Shown: one piece after another, positions 31,230 to 40,084 of the stretch | Layout of the letters: every line of letters begins with the position of its first letter | Numbering within the stretch: the first letter of the stretch is position 1 | DNA from: Zoogloea sp021286885 | Lineage (GTDB): Bacteria; Pseudomonadota; Gammaproteobacteria; Burkholderiales; Rhodocyclaceae | Length of the DNA stretch: 64,000 bases | Strand: one strand, 5' to 3' | NCBI RefSeq assembly: GCF_041915215.1 | Contig: NZ_JAYSBV010000001.1 | The notes under the pieces: generated by a model | Database searches by the model: none | Told to the model about the DNA's origin: nothing | The model's input: only the letters and a program-made list of their open reading frames with translations | Translations under genes and position numbers: made by a program

Positions 31230-33962
31230 ATGGCACAGACCAAATCCACTTGCTGTTATTGCGGCGTCGGTTGCGGCGTCATCATCGAACACGAAGCAGG
31301 CCGGATCACCGGCGTACGGGGAGACCCGGATCACCCCGCCAACTTTGGCCGGCTGTGCACCAAGGGCTCGACCCTGCACCTGAGCGCCGCCCCCGACACC
31401 CTGGCCAACCGCGCCCTCTACCCGGAACTGCGCCCCCACCGGGATGCGCCCCGTGCCCGGGTGAGCTGGGATGAGGCCCTCGACACCGCTGCCCAACGCT
31501 TTGCCCAGATCATCACCGAACACGGCCCCGACGCCGTGGCCGTGTATGGCGCCGGCCAGTTGCTGACCGAGGATTACTACGTCTTCAACAAGCTGGTGAA
31601 GGGCCTGATCGGCACCAACAACCTCGACACCAACTCCCGCCTGTGCATGTCGAGCGCGGTGGCCGGCTACAAGCTCAGCCTGGGCAGCGATGCGCCGCCG
31701 TGCAGCTACACCGATTTCCAGCACGCCGACAGCATCTTCATCAGCGGCAGCAACGCTGCCTTTGCCCACCCGATTGCCTTCCGCCGCATCGAAGACGCCC
31801 GCAAGGCCAAACCCGAACAAAAGCTGGTGGTGATCGACCCCCGGCGCACCGACACCGCCGAAGCCGCCGACCTGCATCTGGCCCTGCTGCCGGGCACCGA
31901 CATCGCCCTGTATAACGCGATGCTGCACGTGATGCTGTGGGAAGGCTGGGTTAACCGGGATTACATCGAGGCCCACACCGAAGGCTTTGATGCGCTCAAG
32001 CGCCTGGTGCGGGAATACTCCCCGGCCATGGCCGCCTCCATCTGCGGACTTAACAAGGCCGACATCGAAGAAGCCGCCCGGCTGTTTGCCACCGCCCCGG
32101 CCACCCTCTCGCTGTATTGCCAGGGGCTCAACCAGTACAGCTTTGGCACCCACAACAATTCGGCCCTCATCAACCTGCACCTGGCCACCGGCCAGATCGG
32201 GCGCCCGGGGGCGGGCCCCTTCTCGCTCACTGGCCAGCCCAATGCCATGGGCGGGCGCGAGGTGGGCGGCCTCTCCAATCTGCTCTCGGCCCACCGGGAC
32301 ATGGCCAACCCCGCCCACCGGGCCGAAGTGGCCGCCCTGTGGGGCGTGGATGCAGTGCCCGACAAACCGGGCAAGAGCGCGGTGGAACTCTTCCAGGCCC
32401 TCAAGTCGGGCGAGGTCAAGGCGGTCTGGATCGCCTGCACCAACCCGGCCCAATCCATGCCCGATCAGCCCCTGATCCACGAAGCCCTGCGCCAGGCCGA
32501 ATTCGTGATCGTGCAGGAAGCCTTTGCCCACACCGAAACCTGCGTGTATGCCGACCTGCTGCTGCCCGCCACCACCTGGGGCGAAAAGGAAGGCAGCGTC
32601 ACCAACTCCGACCGCACCATCAGCCGGGTGCGCCCCGCCGTGGCCGCCCCCGGCGAAGCGCGCAACGACTGGGCGATTGCCGCAGACTTCGCCCGCCGCC
32701 TGGGCGCCCGCCTGGGCAAGGCCGAGCTGGCCGAGCGCATGTTTGCCTACACCACGCCCGAAGAGGTCTGGAACGAGCACCGGGAATCCACCCGGGGCCG
32801 GGATCTGGACATCACCGGCCTGAGCTACGCCCTGCTCGAATCCGACGGCCCCCAGCAATGGCCCTTCCCCACCGGCGCGGCCCAGGGCCGGGTGCGGCTC
32901 TACGAAGACGGGGTGTACCCCACCCCGAGCGGCAAGGCCCGCTTTGTGGCCACCGAATACAAAATCACCGCCGAATCCCCGAACGCCCGCTATCCGCTCC
33001 ACCTCAACACGGGCCGGCTGCGCGACCAGTGGCACGGGATGAGCCGCACCGGGCAGGTGGCGCGCCTCTACAGCCACGAATCCGAACCCCTGCTCCACAT
33101 GCACAAGGCCGACATGGAGCGGCGCCAGCTGGCTGATGGCGACCTGGTGCGGGTCAAGAGCAAGCGCGGCAGCGTGGTGCTCAAGGTGCTCGAATCCGGC
33201 ACCGTGCGTCCGGGCCAATGCTTTGTGCCCATGCACTGGGGCGGCAACACCATGGGCGGCGAAGGGGTGAACACCCTGCTGCCCGCCGCGTTTGATCCTT
33301 ACTCCAAGCAGCCCGAGCTCAAGCACGCCGCCGTGCAGGTTGAAAAGTTCAAGGCCAGCCAATCCCTGGTGGCCCTGCGCCGCAGCGAAACCGATGCCGA
33401 CGGCAATCTGCACCCCAACCCCCAGGCCCTGATGCAGCGCCTGCGCCAGTGGCTGCCCCAGTTTGAATACGCCAGCCTCACCCTGGCGGGGCGCAACAAT
33501 CCGGTGGTGGTGCTCAAGGCCCAGGCCAACGAGATGCCCGCCGAGGTGCTCGAAGCGCTGGACCGCGAACTGGCCCTGGACGACCCGACCCGGGTGCTCT
33601 CTTATCAGGACAGCCGGCGCAGCGTGGCCAAGCGCGCCCTGGTCGAAGGGGATTCCCTCAGCGCCGTGCGTCTGGCGGGCGAAACCCGCGCCGCCGAATG
33701 GCTCACTGACATGATGGTGCAAGGCCACTCCGCCGCCGCCGTTCGCCCCTGGCTGCTCGCCCCCCTCACCCAGCCCCCCGCCGGCCAGAGCGCCCGGGGC
33801 AAGGTGATCTGCAACTGCTTCGACATCGCAGAAGACACCATCCGCGCCGCCTTCCAGTCCGGCGAAAGCCTGGAACTCCTCCAGGCCCGCACCAAATGCG
33901 GCACCAATTGCGGATCATGCGTCCCTGAGTTGAAGCGGATTCAGGGAAGCTGCAAAAACTGA
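31230..33962 (+). CDS. nasA: Assimilatory nitrate reductase catalytic subunit with C-terminal BFD-like domain
   Basis: A 910-residue cytoplasmic molybdoenzyme that reduces nitrate to nitrite for nitrogen assimilation. The N-terminal [4Fe-4S] motif is C-C-Y-C-G-V-G-C-G with R-L-C-T-K-G at 45-50. The molybdopterin domains follow, with M-S-S-A-V-A-G-Y-K and the T-N-P-A-Q-S-M-P region, and the dinucleotide-binding domain is near 600-720 (L-N-T-G-R-L-R-D-Q-W-H). The last about 55 residues are a BFD-like [2Fe-2S] domain (C-N-C-F and C-G-T-N-C-G-S-C-V-P-E), typical of proteobacterial NasA. There is no Tat signal. nasB/nirBD are not adjacent. Regulation is most likely NtrC/sigma-54, from the promoter at 31186. 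Confidence 0.96.
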   Translation: MAQTKSTCCYCGVGCGVIIEHEAGRITGVRGDPDHPANFGRLCTKGSTLHLSAAPDTLANRALYPELRPHRDAPRARVSWDEALDTAAQRFAQIITEHGPDAVAVYGAGQLLTEDYYVFNKLVKGLIGTNNLDTNSRLCMSSAVAGYKLSLGSDAPPCSYTDFQHADSIFISGSNAAFAHPIAFRRIEDARKAKPEQKLVVIDPRRTDTAEAADLHLALLPGTDIALYNAMLHVMLWEGWVNRDYIEAHTEGFDALKRLVREYSPAMAASICGLNKADIEEAARLFATAPATLSLYCQGLNQYSFGTHNNSALINLHLATGQIGRPGAGPFSLTGQPNAMGGREVGGLSNLLSAHRDMANPAHRAEVAALWGVDAVPDKPGKSAVELFQALKSGEVKAVWIACTNPAQSMPDQPLIHEALRQAEFVIVQEAFAHTETCVYADLLLPATTWGEKEGSVTNSDRTISRVRPAVAAPGEARNDWAIAADFARRLGARLGKAELAERMFAYTTPEEVWNEHRESTRGRDLDITGLSYALLESDGPQQWPFPTGAAQGRVRLYEDGVYPTPSGKARFVATEYKITAESPNARYPLHLNTGRLRDQWHGMSRTGQVARLYSHESEPLLHMHKADMERRQLADGDLVRVKSKRGSVVLKVLESGTVRPGQCFVPMHWGGNTMGGEGVNTLLPAAFDPYSKQPELKHAAVQVEKFKASQSLVALRRSETDADGNLHPNPQALMQRLRQWLPQFEYASLTLAGRNNPVVVLKAQANEMPAEVLEALDRELALDDPTRVLSYQDSRRSVAKRALVEGDSLSAVRLAGETRAAEWLTDMMVQGHSAAAVRPWLLAPLTQPPAGQSARGKVICNCFDIAEDTIRAAFQSGESLELLQARTKCGTNCGSCVPELKRIQGSCKN

Positions 33963-34000
33963 AAGGGATGGGCGACCGGATTTATAGGTTGCACAAAAAC

Positions 34001-34038
34001 AAAAACCCCGACCGTGCGTGAGCAGGGTCGGGGTTTTT
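34001..34038. terminator. Bidirectional terminator between nasA and the small secreted peptide gene
   Basis: AAAAACCCCGACC (34001-34013) pairs with GGTCGGGGTTTTT (34026-34038), with A/T runs on both sides, between converging genes. Confidence 0.92.
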
Positions 34039-34134
34039 GTTTGGCTGAAGGATATGCACACAGCTGACTAGGCACGCCCTCTGCGCTTACCGCACGTCAG
34101 TTCAAAAAAGGACTGAAGTACGGAGAGGATGTAC

Positions 34135-34296
34135 TTAAGTGGTTTTTTGGCAGTCTTTGGGAGAGTAAACAGGCTGACCGCCCACAAGCTGACAGGTACA
34201 ACCTTTTGGCAGGGTAGACGCGGCTGGACAAGTCGCTGCCCACACGCCCCCTCCGATCAAACACAGGAATCCCAACAAAAAAATTTTCTTGATCAT
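34135..34296 (-). CDS. 53-residue secreted cysteine-containing peptide
   Basis: A short gene missed by length cut-offs. ATG 34296 has a strong GGGGGAG site directly upstream, and TAA is at 34135-34137. The signal peptide is textbook: M-I-K-K-I-F-L-L-G-F-L-C-L-I-G-G-G-V-W-A-A. The predicted mature peptide (about 33 residues) begins with T-C-P-A-A-S-T-L-P-K-G-C-T-C-Q and ends D-C-Q-K-T-T, with four cysteines that could form two disulfides or bind a metal or haem. It starts 16 bp downstream of the FecR-TPR-barrel gene on the same strand, so the two should be co-transcribed. No family is recognised. Confidence 0.82.
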   Translation of the reverse strand: MIKKIFLLGFLCLIGGGVWAATCPAASTLPKGCTCQLVGGQPVYSPKDCQKTT

Positions 34297-34311
34297 AACT
34301 CCCCCAAAAAA

Positions 34312-37300
34312 TCAAAAACGAAGCGACCCTTGAACGAACACCGTGCGATGCGGATAGAAGAGCGGCGTCCGCGCCTGGCTTGCCCACGCAGTATCCTGAA
34401 AATCAAACTTACGGTCGAAAATATTATTTACAATCAGCGAAGCAGTCAGTGACTTAGTTATCACCGGATACGTGTAACGCAAATTGACAACATCAAAATT
34501 GCTGCGCGCACCCATGCGACTTTCTGATACACCATCATTCTGGCTCACCATACCCGTCTGACGAACCATCCAATTTTCGACCAAGAGGCTACCCTCACCT
34601 ACCCGAGCCCATAGCCGAAAGGGAATAAGGTGCGTTCTCAGGGAGTCAGGCACATCAAATGAATACGGCGTCTGCGCTGCATCACGCTTGGTAAAGAGCC
34701 ATTCACCACTCAACGCAAAACGGTCTCCAAAAGGCTGCGAAACACTGGCTTTAAGTTTCGACTCGTGCCAAGCCCCGGAGCACGGACTGATGTAGCAGCC
34801 AAAATCAGGCACCGCCAAACTGCGACGCGTTCCTTCCAACCCCGCTCTCAAGCCACTTTGTGTCTTAAAGGCAATCCCAGCGCCACCTTGATGCCAACGG
34901 GTACCCGAAGGATCATCAAAAGATTGGTTGAAGCCCGCGAATTCGGTGGGCAGCAAAGACTCCTGATCCAATGAACTCCCCGAAACCCCCTGCATGAACG
35001 CAGCGCGTACAGTCACACCCTCTGCAGGTTTACCCACGACACCAAACTTGCCCAACATGCGTTCCGATTGCACAGACGTATTTAAATCAGTGGATTCGAG
35101 ATGCACATAATCAAGCCCTGCATGGATATCCCAACCGGGAATCACTGCATACTTAAAACGGCCATACACGCTGTTTTTATCAACATTTCTGGAGTATGGA
35201 TCATAATACTCCACGTCTTGCGTCGGCTCGTAATATGTCAAAAATGACTTGAGAGATCCAATTTGACGATAATAAACCCCTCCAAAATCAAAAGAATAAA
35301 CCCCACCGGCTTTAGAATACAGAGCGGCAAGACTATTTGTTTGTACACGAGCCGGCTGAGTAAAATCAAACAGCAAGCGCCCATCGTCTAACTCGAAGTC
35401 AAAGCTACTCACCCGCGTCTGCCTCACCCGCGCCGTACTCCCCGCCATCAACAACTCTTCCCCAGGCGCAATCGCATACTTGGCCCCCAGGGTAAATCGG
35501 TCGGTCAATGTGGTGTTACGGACCAGGTTGTTGTCTGCATACGCCTGGGTCGGGTACAGGCGCTGGGCAATATCCCCCGTGGTGCGCTCGGTGTGGCTGT
35601 ATTCAGTAAACAGATTCAGCGCTGAAACCGGGGCCCACTGGAAGCTGAGGGTGGTGCCGCTCAGGTGGGTGTCGTAGCTGCCGGCCTTGAACGCATCGCC
35701 CCGATAATCAAACCCACCCACCGAGAGCTGGGCCTTTTCCCAGGCGTGGGAGGCCATCACGCTGCCCATGCGGATACCCCGGTTGCCGGCGCCCAGGCTG
35801 GCGGCAAAGTGGGTGGGCTGGCGGTCGAAGAAGGCGGTGCCTTCATCCGGCGAAATGGTGCTCGGGCCGCCCAGCACGGGCAGGGAGGGCATCACGAACT
35901 GGGGCGGGAGGGGCCAGGTGCCAATGGGCTGGCGCAGCTTGGCCTGGAGCTGCTCGGACAGCCGGGCTGATTCCAGTTCGGGGTCGGCGGCGTAGGATTC
36001 GGCCAGCAGCCGGTGGGCCGCGGCGCTTTGGGGGTCGGCGTCGAGGGCGTCCAGGGCGGAGGCGCGGGCGGCAGCCTCAAAACCCACTTGCTGGTAGGCA
36101 GAACCGAGGCTCACGTCCCGAGCGGCCTTGTCCTGGCTCAGCACCTCGGTGCTGCGCAGCACGGCCCGGTTGTCGTTGAGGGCCAGGGCTTTTTCGGCAT
36201 CGAGTACGGCGGCCAGGGGCTGGTGGGCAAGCTGCTTGCGGAAGGCGTCAAAGTACCAGGGGGTGGGCGATGCGGGGTCGAGGCGACGGGCCAGATCCAG
36301 CTGGGCCTGGGCTTGCTTGTCGTTGTTCTCTTCCATGTAGGCGCGGCCCAGATAGCTGCGCAGTTCGGCGTTGTCCGGGTCGAGCAGGGCTGCGACTTCG
36401 AGGGAGCGGCGGCCTTCGGCCAGCTGGCCCTGGCGCATCTGGGCAAGGCCCAGGCCAAAGTGGCCCAGGGGTGCGGCGGGGTTGAGTTCGATGGCTTCCT
36501 TGAAGCCGGCTTCGGCTTCGCTGGTGCGGCCCTGGGCGAGTTGGGCAAAGGCAGCCAGGGCACGGGCGTCGGCCATGCGCGGGCTGAGTTCGAGGGCCTT
36601 GCGGGCAGATTCGCCCCCTTCGCGGGTGAGGCCCTGGCCCAGCTCCAGCTCGGCGCGGCGCGCCCAGGCAGCGGGGTGGGCTTCGCTCAGGCGGGTGGCC
36701 TGTTCGGCGCTGCGGCGGGCTTCGGGCAGCTGGTGGGCGGCCTGCTGGGCATAGCTCAGGGCGAGCCAGGCGGCGGCGCTGTTGGCTTCAAGCCGAACGG
36801 CCTCCTGGGCCTTGGCGAGGGCGGCGGCGCTGTCGCCCTTGCTCAGATCAAGCAGGGTGCGCACGGCGTTGAGGCTGGCATCGGGCTGGGTGAAGCCGGC
36901 CAGCAGGGCCCGAGCCTGGTCTACCCGGCCAAAACCGAGCAGGTAATCGGCCTGGAGCGCGGCCAGACGCGGGTCGGTCTTGAGTTCAGGCAGGCGGTCG
37001 AGACCGGCGGCGGCATCGTGGAAACGGCCTTCATCGGCGGCTTGGCGGGCGGCCTGGAGGCGCGCCCCCAGGGCGGCCGGGTAGGCGGCGATGTCGGCAT
37101 CGGCCAGACGCAGCACATACGGGTAGTGGATCGCCCAGGCCACCGCATCGCGGGGGCGGATCTGGATGGTGTGGGGCGCGGCATTGGGGCCGGTTTCGCT
37201 CGCATCGCCGGGCAGCAGCACGGTTTCGCCCTTGTCATTGACGGTGCGTACCTTGCCTTCGGACACCGAGACCTGGGTGCGGTCATCGTTGGCATCGACG

Positions 37301-37722
37301 GTGAATTCGGTGCCGTCGACCATGGCGTTTACAAACGGGGTCAGGATGCCGAAGCGCTTGGAATAGCGGCTGATGACATGCACGATGCCCTTGCCGAGGC
37401 CCAGTTCGCCCTTGTCGGCGGCGGGCAGGGTGAGGGTTGTATCCTGATCGAGGCGCACCAGCACGTTTTGGCTCAATACCACCGATGCACGCCCCGGGCC
37501 ACGCACGGCAAGCTGATCGCCCGGGCAAAGGGTTTGCTTGACCTGGGCGGTTTGCCAAGTGCTGCCGGTGGCAGCGCGCATTTCAACGCGGCCTTCTACG
37601 GTATTGAGGGTGCCCGCAATGGGAGAACACGCAAGGGCGGGGAGCGTCCAGCTTCCGAAACCGAAAGCGAGGGCGAGACTCAGGGTGCTGGGGGTGAAAA
37701 TTTTAGAGGTGTGGGTAGCCAT
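34312..37722 (-). CDS. FecR-domain / TPR / outer-membrane beta-barrel fusion protein
   Basis: A 1136-residue exported protein with an unusual domain order. The signal peptide covers about 1-31 (A-L-A end). A FecR-like domain (about 40-165) has G-D-Q-L-A-V-R, G-R-A-S-V-V-L, V-D-G-T-E-F-T-V and V-S-V-S-E-G-K-V. About ten tetratricopeptide repeats (about 220-560) follow, with the A-x-x-x-A-L-x-L-x-P pattern. The C-terminal about 490 residues (650-1136) are a beta barrel ending R-x-V-F-V-Q-G-S-L-R-F, with TonB-receptor-like closing strands (N-I-F-D-R-K-F-D-F). No TonB plug domain is present. The barrel-encoding half is lower in GC than the TPR half. It probably forms an outer-membrane export or assembly channel with periplasmic TPR scaffold; function is inferred. 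Confidence 0.85.
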   Translation of the reverse strand: MATHTSKIFTPSTLSLALAFGFGSWTLPALACSPIAGTLNTVEGRVEMRAATGSTWQTAQVKQTLCPGDQLAVRGPGRASVVLSQNVLVRLDQDTTLTLPAADKGELGLGKGIVHVISRYSKRFGILTPFVNAMVDGTEFTVDANDDRTQVSVSEGKVRTVNDKGETVLLPGDASETGPNAAPHTIQIRPRDAVAWAIHYPYVLRLADADIAAYPAALGARLQAARQAADEGRFHDAAAGLDRLPELKTDPRLAALQADYLLGFGRVDQARALLAGFTQPDASLNAVRTLLDLSKGDSAAALAKAQEAVRLEANSAAAWLALSYAQQAAHQLPEARRSAEQATRLSEAHPAAWARRAELELGQGLTREGGESARKALELSPRMADARALAAFAQLAQGRTSEAEAGFKEAIELNPAAPLGHFGLGLAQMRQGQLAEGRRSLEVAALLDPDNAELRSYLGRAYMEENNDKQAQAQLDLARRLDPASPTPWYFDAFRKQLAHQPLAAVLDAEKALALNDNRAVLRSTEVLSQDKAARDVSLGSAYQQVGFEAAARASALDALDADPQSAAAHRLLAESYAADPELESARLSEQLQAKLRQPIGTWPLPPQFVMPSLPVLGGPSTISPDEGTAFFDRQPTHFAASLGAGNRGIRMGSVMASHAWEKAQLSVGGFDYRGDAFKAGSYDTHLSGTTLSFQWAPVSALNLFTEYSHTERTTGDIAQRLYPTQAYADNNLVRNTTLTDRFTLGAKYAIAPGEELLMAGSTARVRQTRVSSFDFELDDGRLLFDFTQPARVQTNSLAALYSKAGGVYSFDFGGVYYRQIGSLKSFLTYYEPTQDVEYYDPYSRNVDKNSVYGRFKYAVIPGWDIHAGLDYVHLESTDLNTSVQSERMLGKFGVVGKPAEGVTVRAAFMQGVSGSSLDQESLLPTEFAGFNQSFDDPSGTRWHQGGAGIAFKTQSGLRAGLEGTRRSLAVPDFGCYISPCSGAWHESKLKASVSQPFGDRFALSGEWLFTKRDAAQTPYSFDVPDSLRTHLIPFRLWARVGEGSLLVENWMVRQTGMVSQNDGVSESRMGARSNFDVVNLRYTYPVITKSLTASLIVNNIFDRKFDFQDTAWASQARTPLFYPHRTVFVQGSLRF

Positions 37723-37798
37723 GGCCGCAATGCCTTGAAAAACAAGGGGATGATGTCGTTCGCGATGGTAACTGTAAAAGTTTGCGATATCTACATCG

Positions 37799-37816
37799 TT
37801 GGTTATATGTAACCAA
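37799..37816. promoter_or_regulatory. Palindromic operator candidate upstream of FecR-TPR-barrel gene
   Basis: TTGGTTA-TATG-TAACCAA is a perfect 7-bp inverted repeat with a 4-base spacer, 77 bp upstream of the start at 37722, in an AT-rich promoter-like stretch. Confidence 0.5.
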
Positions 37817-37952
37817 AAAACATAGCTTCGATGAAGAATCGGTGCTTTTAGCAGCTTTTTTTGCTGTGATGCTTGCGCGAATACCGCACCCCCATGCGGC
37901 TAGTCTTGGAGCATACCCCCAAGCCTAAATTTTGCAAAGCCCACAAAATGAA

Positions 37953-37986
37953 AAACGGAAGCCCTGATGCCCAGGTACTTCCGTTT
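37953..37986 (-). terminator. Terminator at the end of the polysaccharide operon
   Basis: AAACGGAAG (37953-37961) pairs with CTTCCGTTT (37978-37986); read leftward the stem is followed by TTTCATTTTGTGGG. It lies 120 bp beyond the stop of the DegT aminotransferase gene. Confidence 0.65.
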
Positions 37987-38104
37987 AATTTGCAACAATT
38001 AGCGCTTGACGTATGTGCTCAGAATTGAACGAAACCACCGAACACAACACCCGATTTAAACCGACCGCAGCCGGGCGTTCAGCGGCCTCACGCAGCCATC
38101 CCAC

Positions 38105-39271
38105 TCAAGCACCCAATACCCGCGCCAGCAATTGCCCCATCCAGTCCATCTGGGCCGGGCTCAGACCCTGGTGGCAGGGCAGGTGCACCAGATGCTTGCG
38201 GTAGGTGCTGGCCACCTCGCAGTTCGACAGGGCCTGTTCGTCCCAGCGCCACAGGGGCATGCCTTGCTGCTTCAAGCGGTAGAAGTCGGTTTCGCAGTCT
38301 TCCAGCAGGAGCGGAAACATATAGGGCACCACGCCCTCGGGGAGCCCGGTAAATAAGGGCCGGCAGCGGGGCAAGGGCGCCACCCGGGCGAGCCAGTCCC
38401 GGTAATGGGCCCGGCGGCGCTCGGCCAGGTGGGCCCGGTCGGCGTGCATCATTACCCAACGGGATGCGGCCAGGCCGGCCAGATCGGCCTGTTCGGGCTG
38501 GTAATGGCAGGATAGCGCGGGGGTTTCGGTCTCGGGCTCCAGCGCAGGCGGCGGGAGAGGCTGGGCGGCGGGCGCATCGGCTAGGGGCGGGAGCGGTGCC
38601 TCCCCTACCCCACCCAGGCGCAGACGTGCGAGGGCCAGGGCGGCCGCAGCTTCCTGCTTCCAGGCCCGACGCCCGGGGCCCGAAGGCAGGGGCTGGGCAG
38701 CGTTGGCGCGCACCAGCCCTCCATCGGCACTCGGGAAGAACTTGTAGGGGCTGGCAATGGCGTAATCCCCCACGCTGCCCACGGGCCCCAGCTCGGTTTG
38801 GCCAAAAAAGGCGTGGGAGCAATCTTCGATCAGTGCAATCCCGTGGCGCTGGCACAGCGCCAGCACGGGGGCCAGTTGCTGGGGAAAACCGAAGTAATGG
38901 GGCAGCAGCAAAGCCTTCACCGGGCGGCTGGCGCGCAGCACGCGGTTTTCGAGCAGATCCAGGCGCGGTGTGAGGAAGGGCGTCAGGGGGAAGAGTTCGA
39001 CCAGCCCGCCCAGTTCCAGGGCCGGATCCAGCATGGTGCGGCAGTGGTAGGACGGCACCAGCACGACGTCGCCCGGCCCGTAGCCCAGGGCCTGCAGGGC
39101 GGCTTTCAGGGCGTAGCGCCCCCGGCTGTAAAAGGCACTGCGCCCATCCAGAAACACCGAATCGGGCCCACCCTCGCCCCAGGCGCCCTGGCGGGCCAGC
39201 AGGGGCACTTTGGGCGCTGGAAAATTGCAGGGCGTGGGATCGAAACGGGCAAAACGCAGGGTGTGGGACAT
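38105..39271 (-). CDS. DegT/DnrJ/EryC1/StrS family aminotransferase
   Basis: A 388-residue PLP-dependent sugar-aminotransferase-type enzyme. The cofactor region is clear: V-L-V-P-S-Y-H-C-R-T (about 70), L-I-E-D-C-S-H-A-F-F-G (about 146-156) with the PLP-binding Asp, and S-P-Y-K-F-F-P-S-A-D-G-G-L-V (about 175-188) with the Schiff-base lysine. A low-complexity Pro/Ala insert occurs near 220-250. In polysaccharide loci this family usually aminates nucleotide-linked ketosugars. Here it is the last gene of the leftward XrtA-associated operon and probably supplies an amino sugar or acts on a related precursor. Confidence 0.88.
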   Translation of the reverse strand: MSHTLRFARFDPTPCNFPAPKVPLLARQGAWGEGGPDSVFLDGRSAFYSRGRYALKAALQALGYGPGDVVLVPSYHCRTMLDPALELGGLVELFPLTPFLTPRLDLLENRVLRASRPVKALLLPHYFGFPQQLAPVLALCQRHGIALIEDCSHAFFGQTELGPVGSVGDYAIASPYKFFPSADGGLVRANAAQPLPSGPGRRAWKQEAAAALALARLRLGGVGEAPLPPLADAPAAQPLPPPALEPETETPALSCHYQPEQADLAGLAASRWVMMHADRAHLAERRRAHYRDWLARVAPLPRCRPLFTGLPEGVVPYMFPLLLEDCETDFYRLKQQGMPLWRWDEQALSNCEVASTYRKHLVHLPCHQGLSPAQMDWMGQLLARVLGA

Positions 39272-39286
39272 GAAAAGAGGCAGCCC

Positions 39287-40084
39287 TCAGGGCTTGGGGG
39301 CGGGGGCCGCAGGCACGGCTTCGGCAGACGGGTTTGCGGGGGTGGGTGCGGCAGCCGGTGCAGCGGCCGCATCAGCAGCAGGCACATCCGGGGCAGCGGG
39401 CGCCGGCGGCGGAGCATCCGACCACTTGCCCACGCCCTGCAGCTTGGTACGCAGGCCAGGCAGCTGGAAGCCCAGGGCGTAGGCCTTGTGGGCGTATTTG
39501 AGGGCTCGGGCGTAGTCGTTTACGCTGAAATAGGCGAGCCCCATGTTGTAGAACAGATTGGCATCGTCACCGCCGCCGGCCTCGGCCAGTTGCAACTGTT
39601 CCAGCCCTTCCTTGATCCGATTGGAGCGCATCAGGTGGATGCCGTAGAGCATGCGCACGGTGGCATCGTCGGGGCGGAAGCGGACGGCCCGGTCGAACCA
39701 GCAATCCACCGTATAGCCTGAGCCCTTGGGTTTGGCGACCTTTTCGCGCAGGCCCAGGTTCATCACCGAGAGCAGCGCCCGGGGATGGTTGGGGAACACG
39801 CTCAGGGTGTAGTTGATGTCCAGCCCGATCACGTCGGTACTCTGGCCCTTGCGCAGCTGTTCAACCTGGGGGGTGAAGTGGGCGTTTTCCACCAGCAGGC
39901 GGCGTTCGGTGGGGGTGGTGCGGTAATCGAAGGGCCCAAAATGGTTGGTGAGGGGGCCACAATCGTACTCCCCCGCCAGGGCCGGGCCGGCCAGGGCGCC
40001 CAGGCTCAGGGCCAGGAAGGCCAGCGTACGGCGCAGCGACACTCGGGGCATCTGCAGGCGTGTTTGATGACGCATCTCAAGCAT
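39287..40084 (-). CDS. Exported tetratricopeptide-repeat protein of the polysaccharide operon
   Basis: A 265-residue protein with a signal peptide (about 1-38, ending A-L-A-G). The mature N-terminal domain includes E-Y-D-C-G-P-L and N-H-F-G-P-F-D-Y-R. Two or three TPR units occur at about 130-205 (for example A-N-L-F-Y-N-M-G-L-A-Y-F-S-V-N-D-Y-A-R-A-L). The last about 45 residues are an Ala/Pro-rich tail. It is translationally coupled to the upstream glycosyltransferase, whose TGA lies inside this gene's start. Periplasmic TPR proteins in such operons often organise assembly complexes. Confidence 0.8.
   Translation of the reverse strand: MLEMRHQTRLQMPRVSLRRTLAFLALSLGALAGPALAGEYDCGPLTNHFGPFDYRTTPTERRLLVENAHFTPQVEQLRKGQSTDVIGLDINYTLSVFPNHPRALLSVMNLGLREKVAKPKGSGYTVDCWFDRAVRFRPDDATVRMLYGIHLMRSNRIKEGLEQLQLAEAGGGDDANLFYNMGLAYFSVNDYARALKYAHKAYALGFQLPGLRTKLQGVGKWSDAPPPAPAAPDVPAADAAAAPAAAPTPANPSAEAVPAAPAPKP

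Noticed and set aside
30363..33728. Leftward 1121-codon open frame over ybiB and nasA
   Set aside because: It is antisense to two well-supported genes and has no family features.
34097..34387. Leftward 96-codon frame over the same region as the small secreted peptide
   Set aside because: It is in another frame, begins inside the barrel gene and lacks a ribosome site; the 53-residue frame is far better supported.
36013..37812. Rightward 599-codon open frame
   Set aside because: It is antisense to the FecR-TPR-barrel gene, and the protein is low-complexity Gly/Ala.
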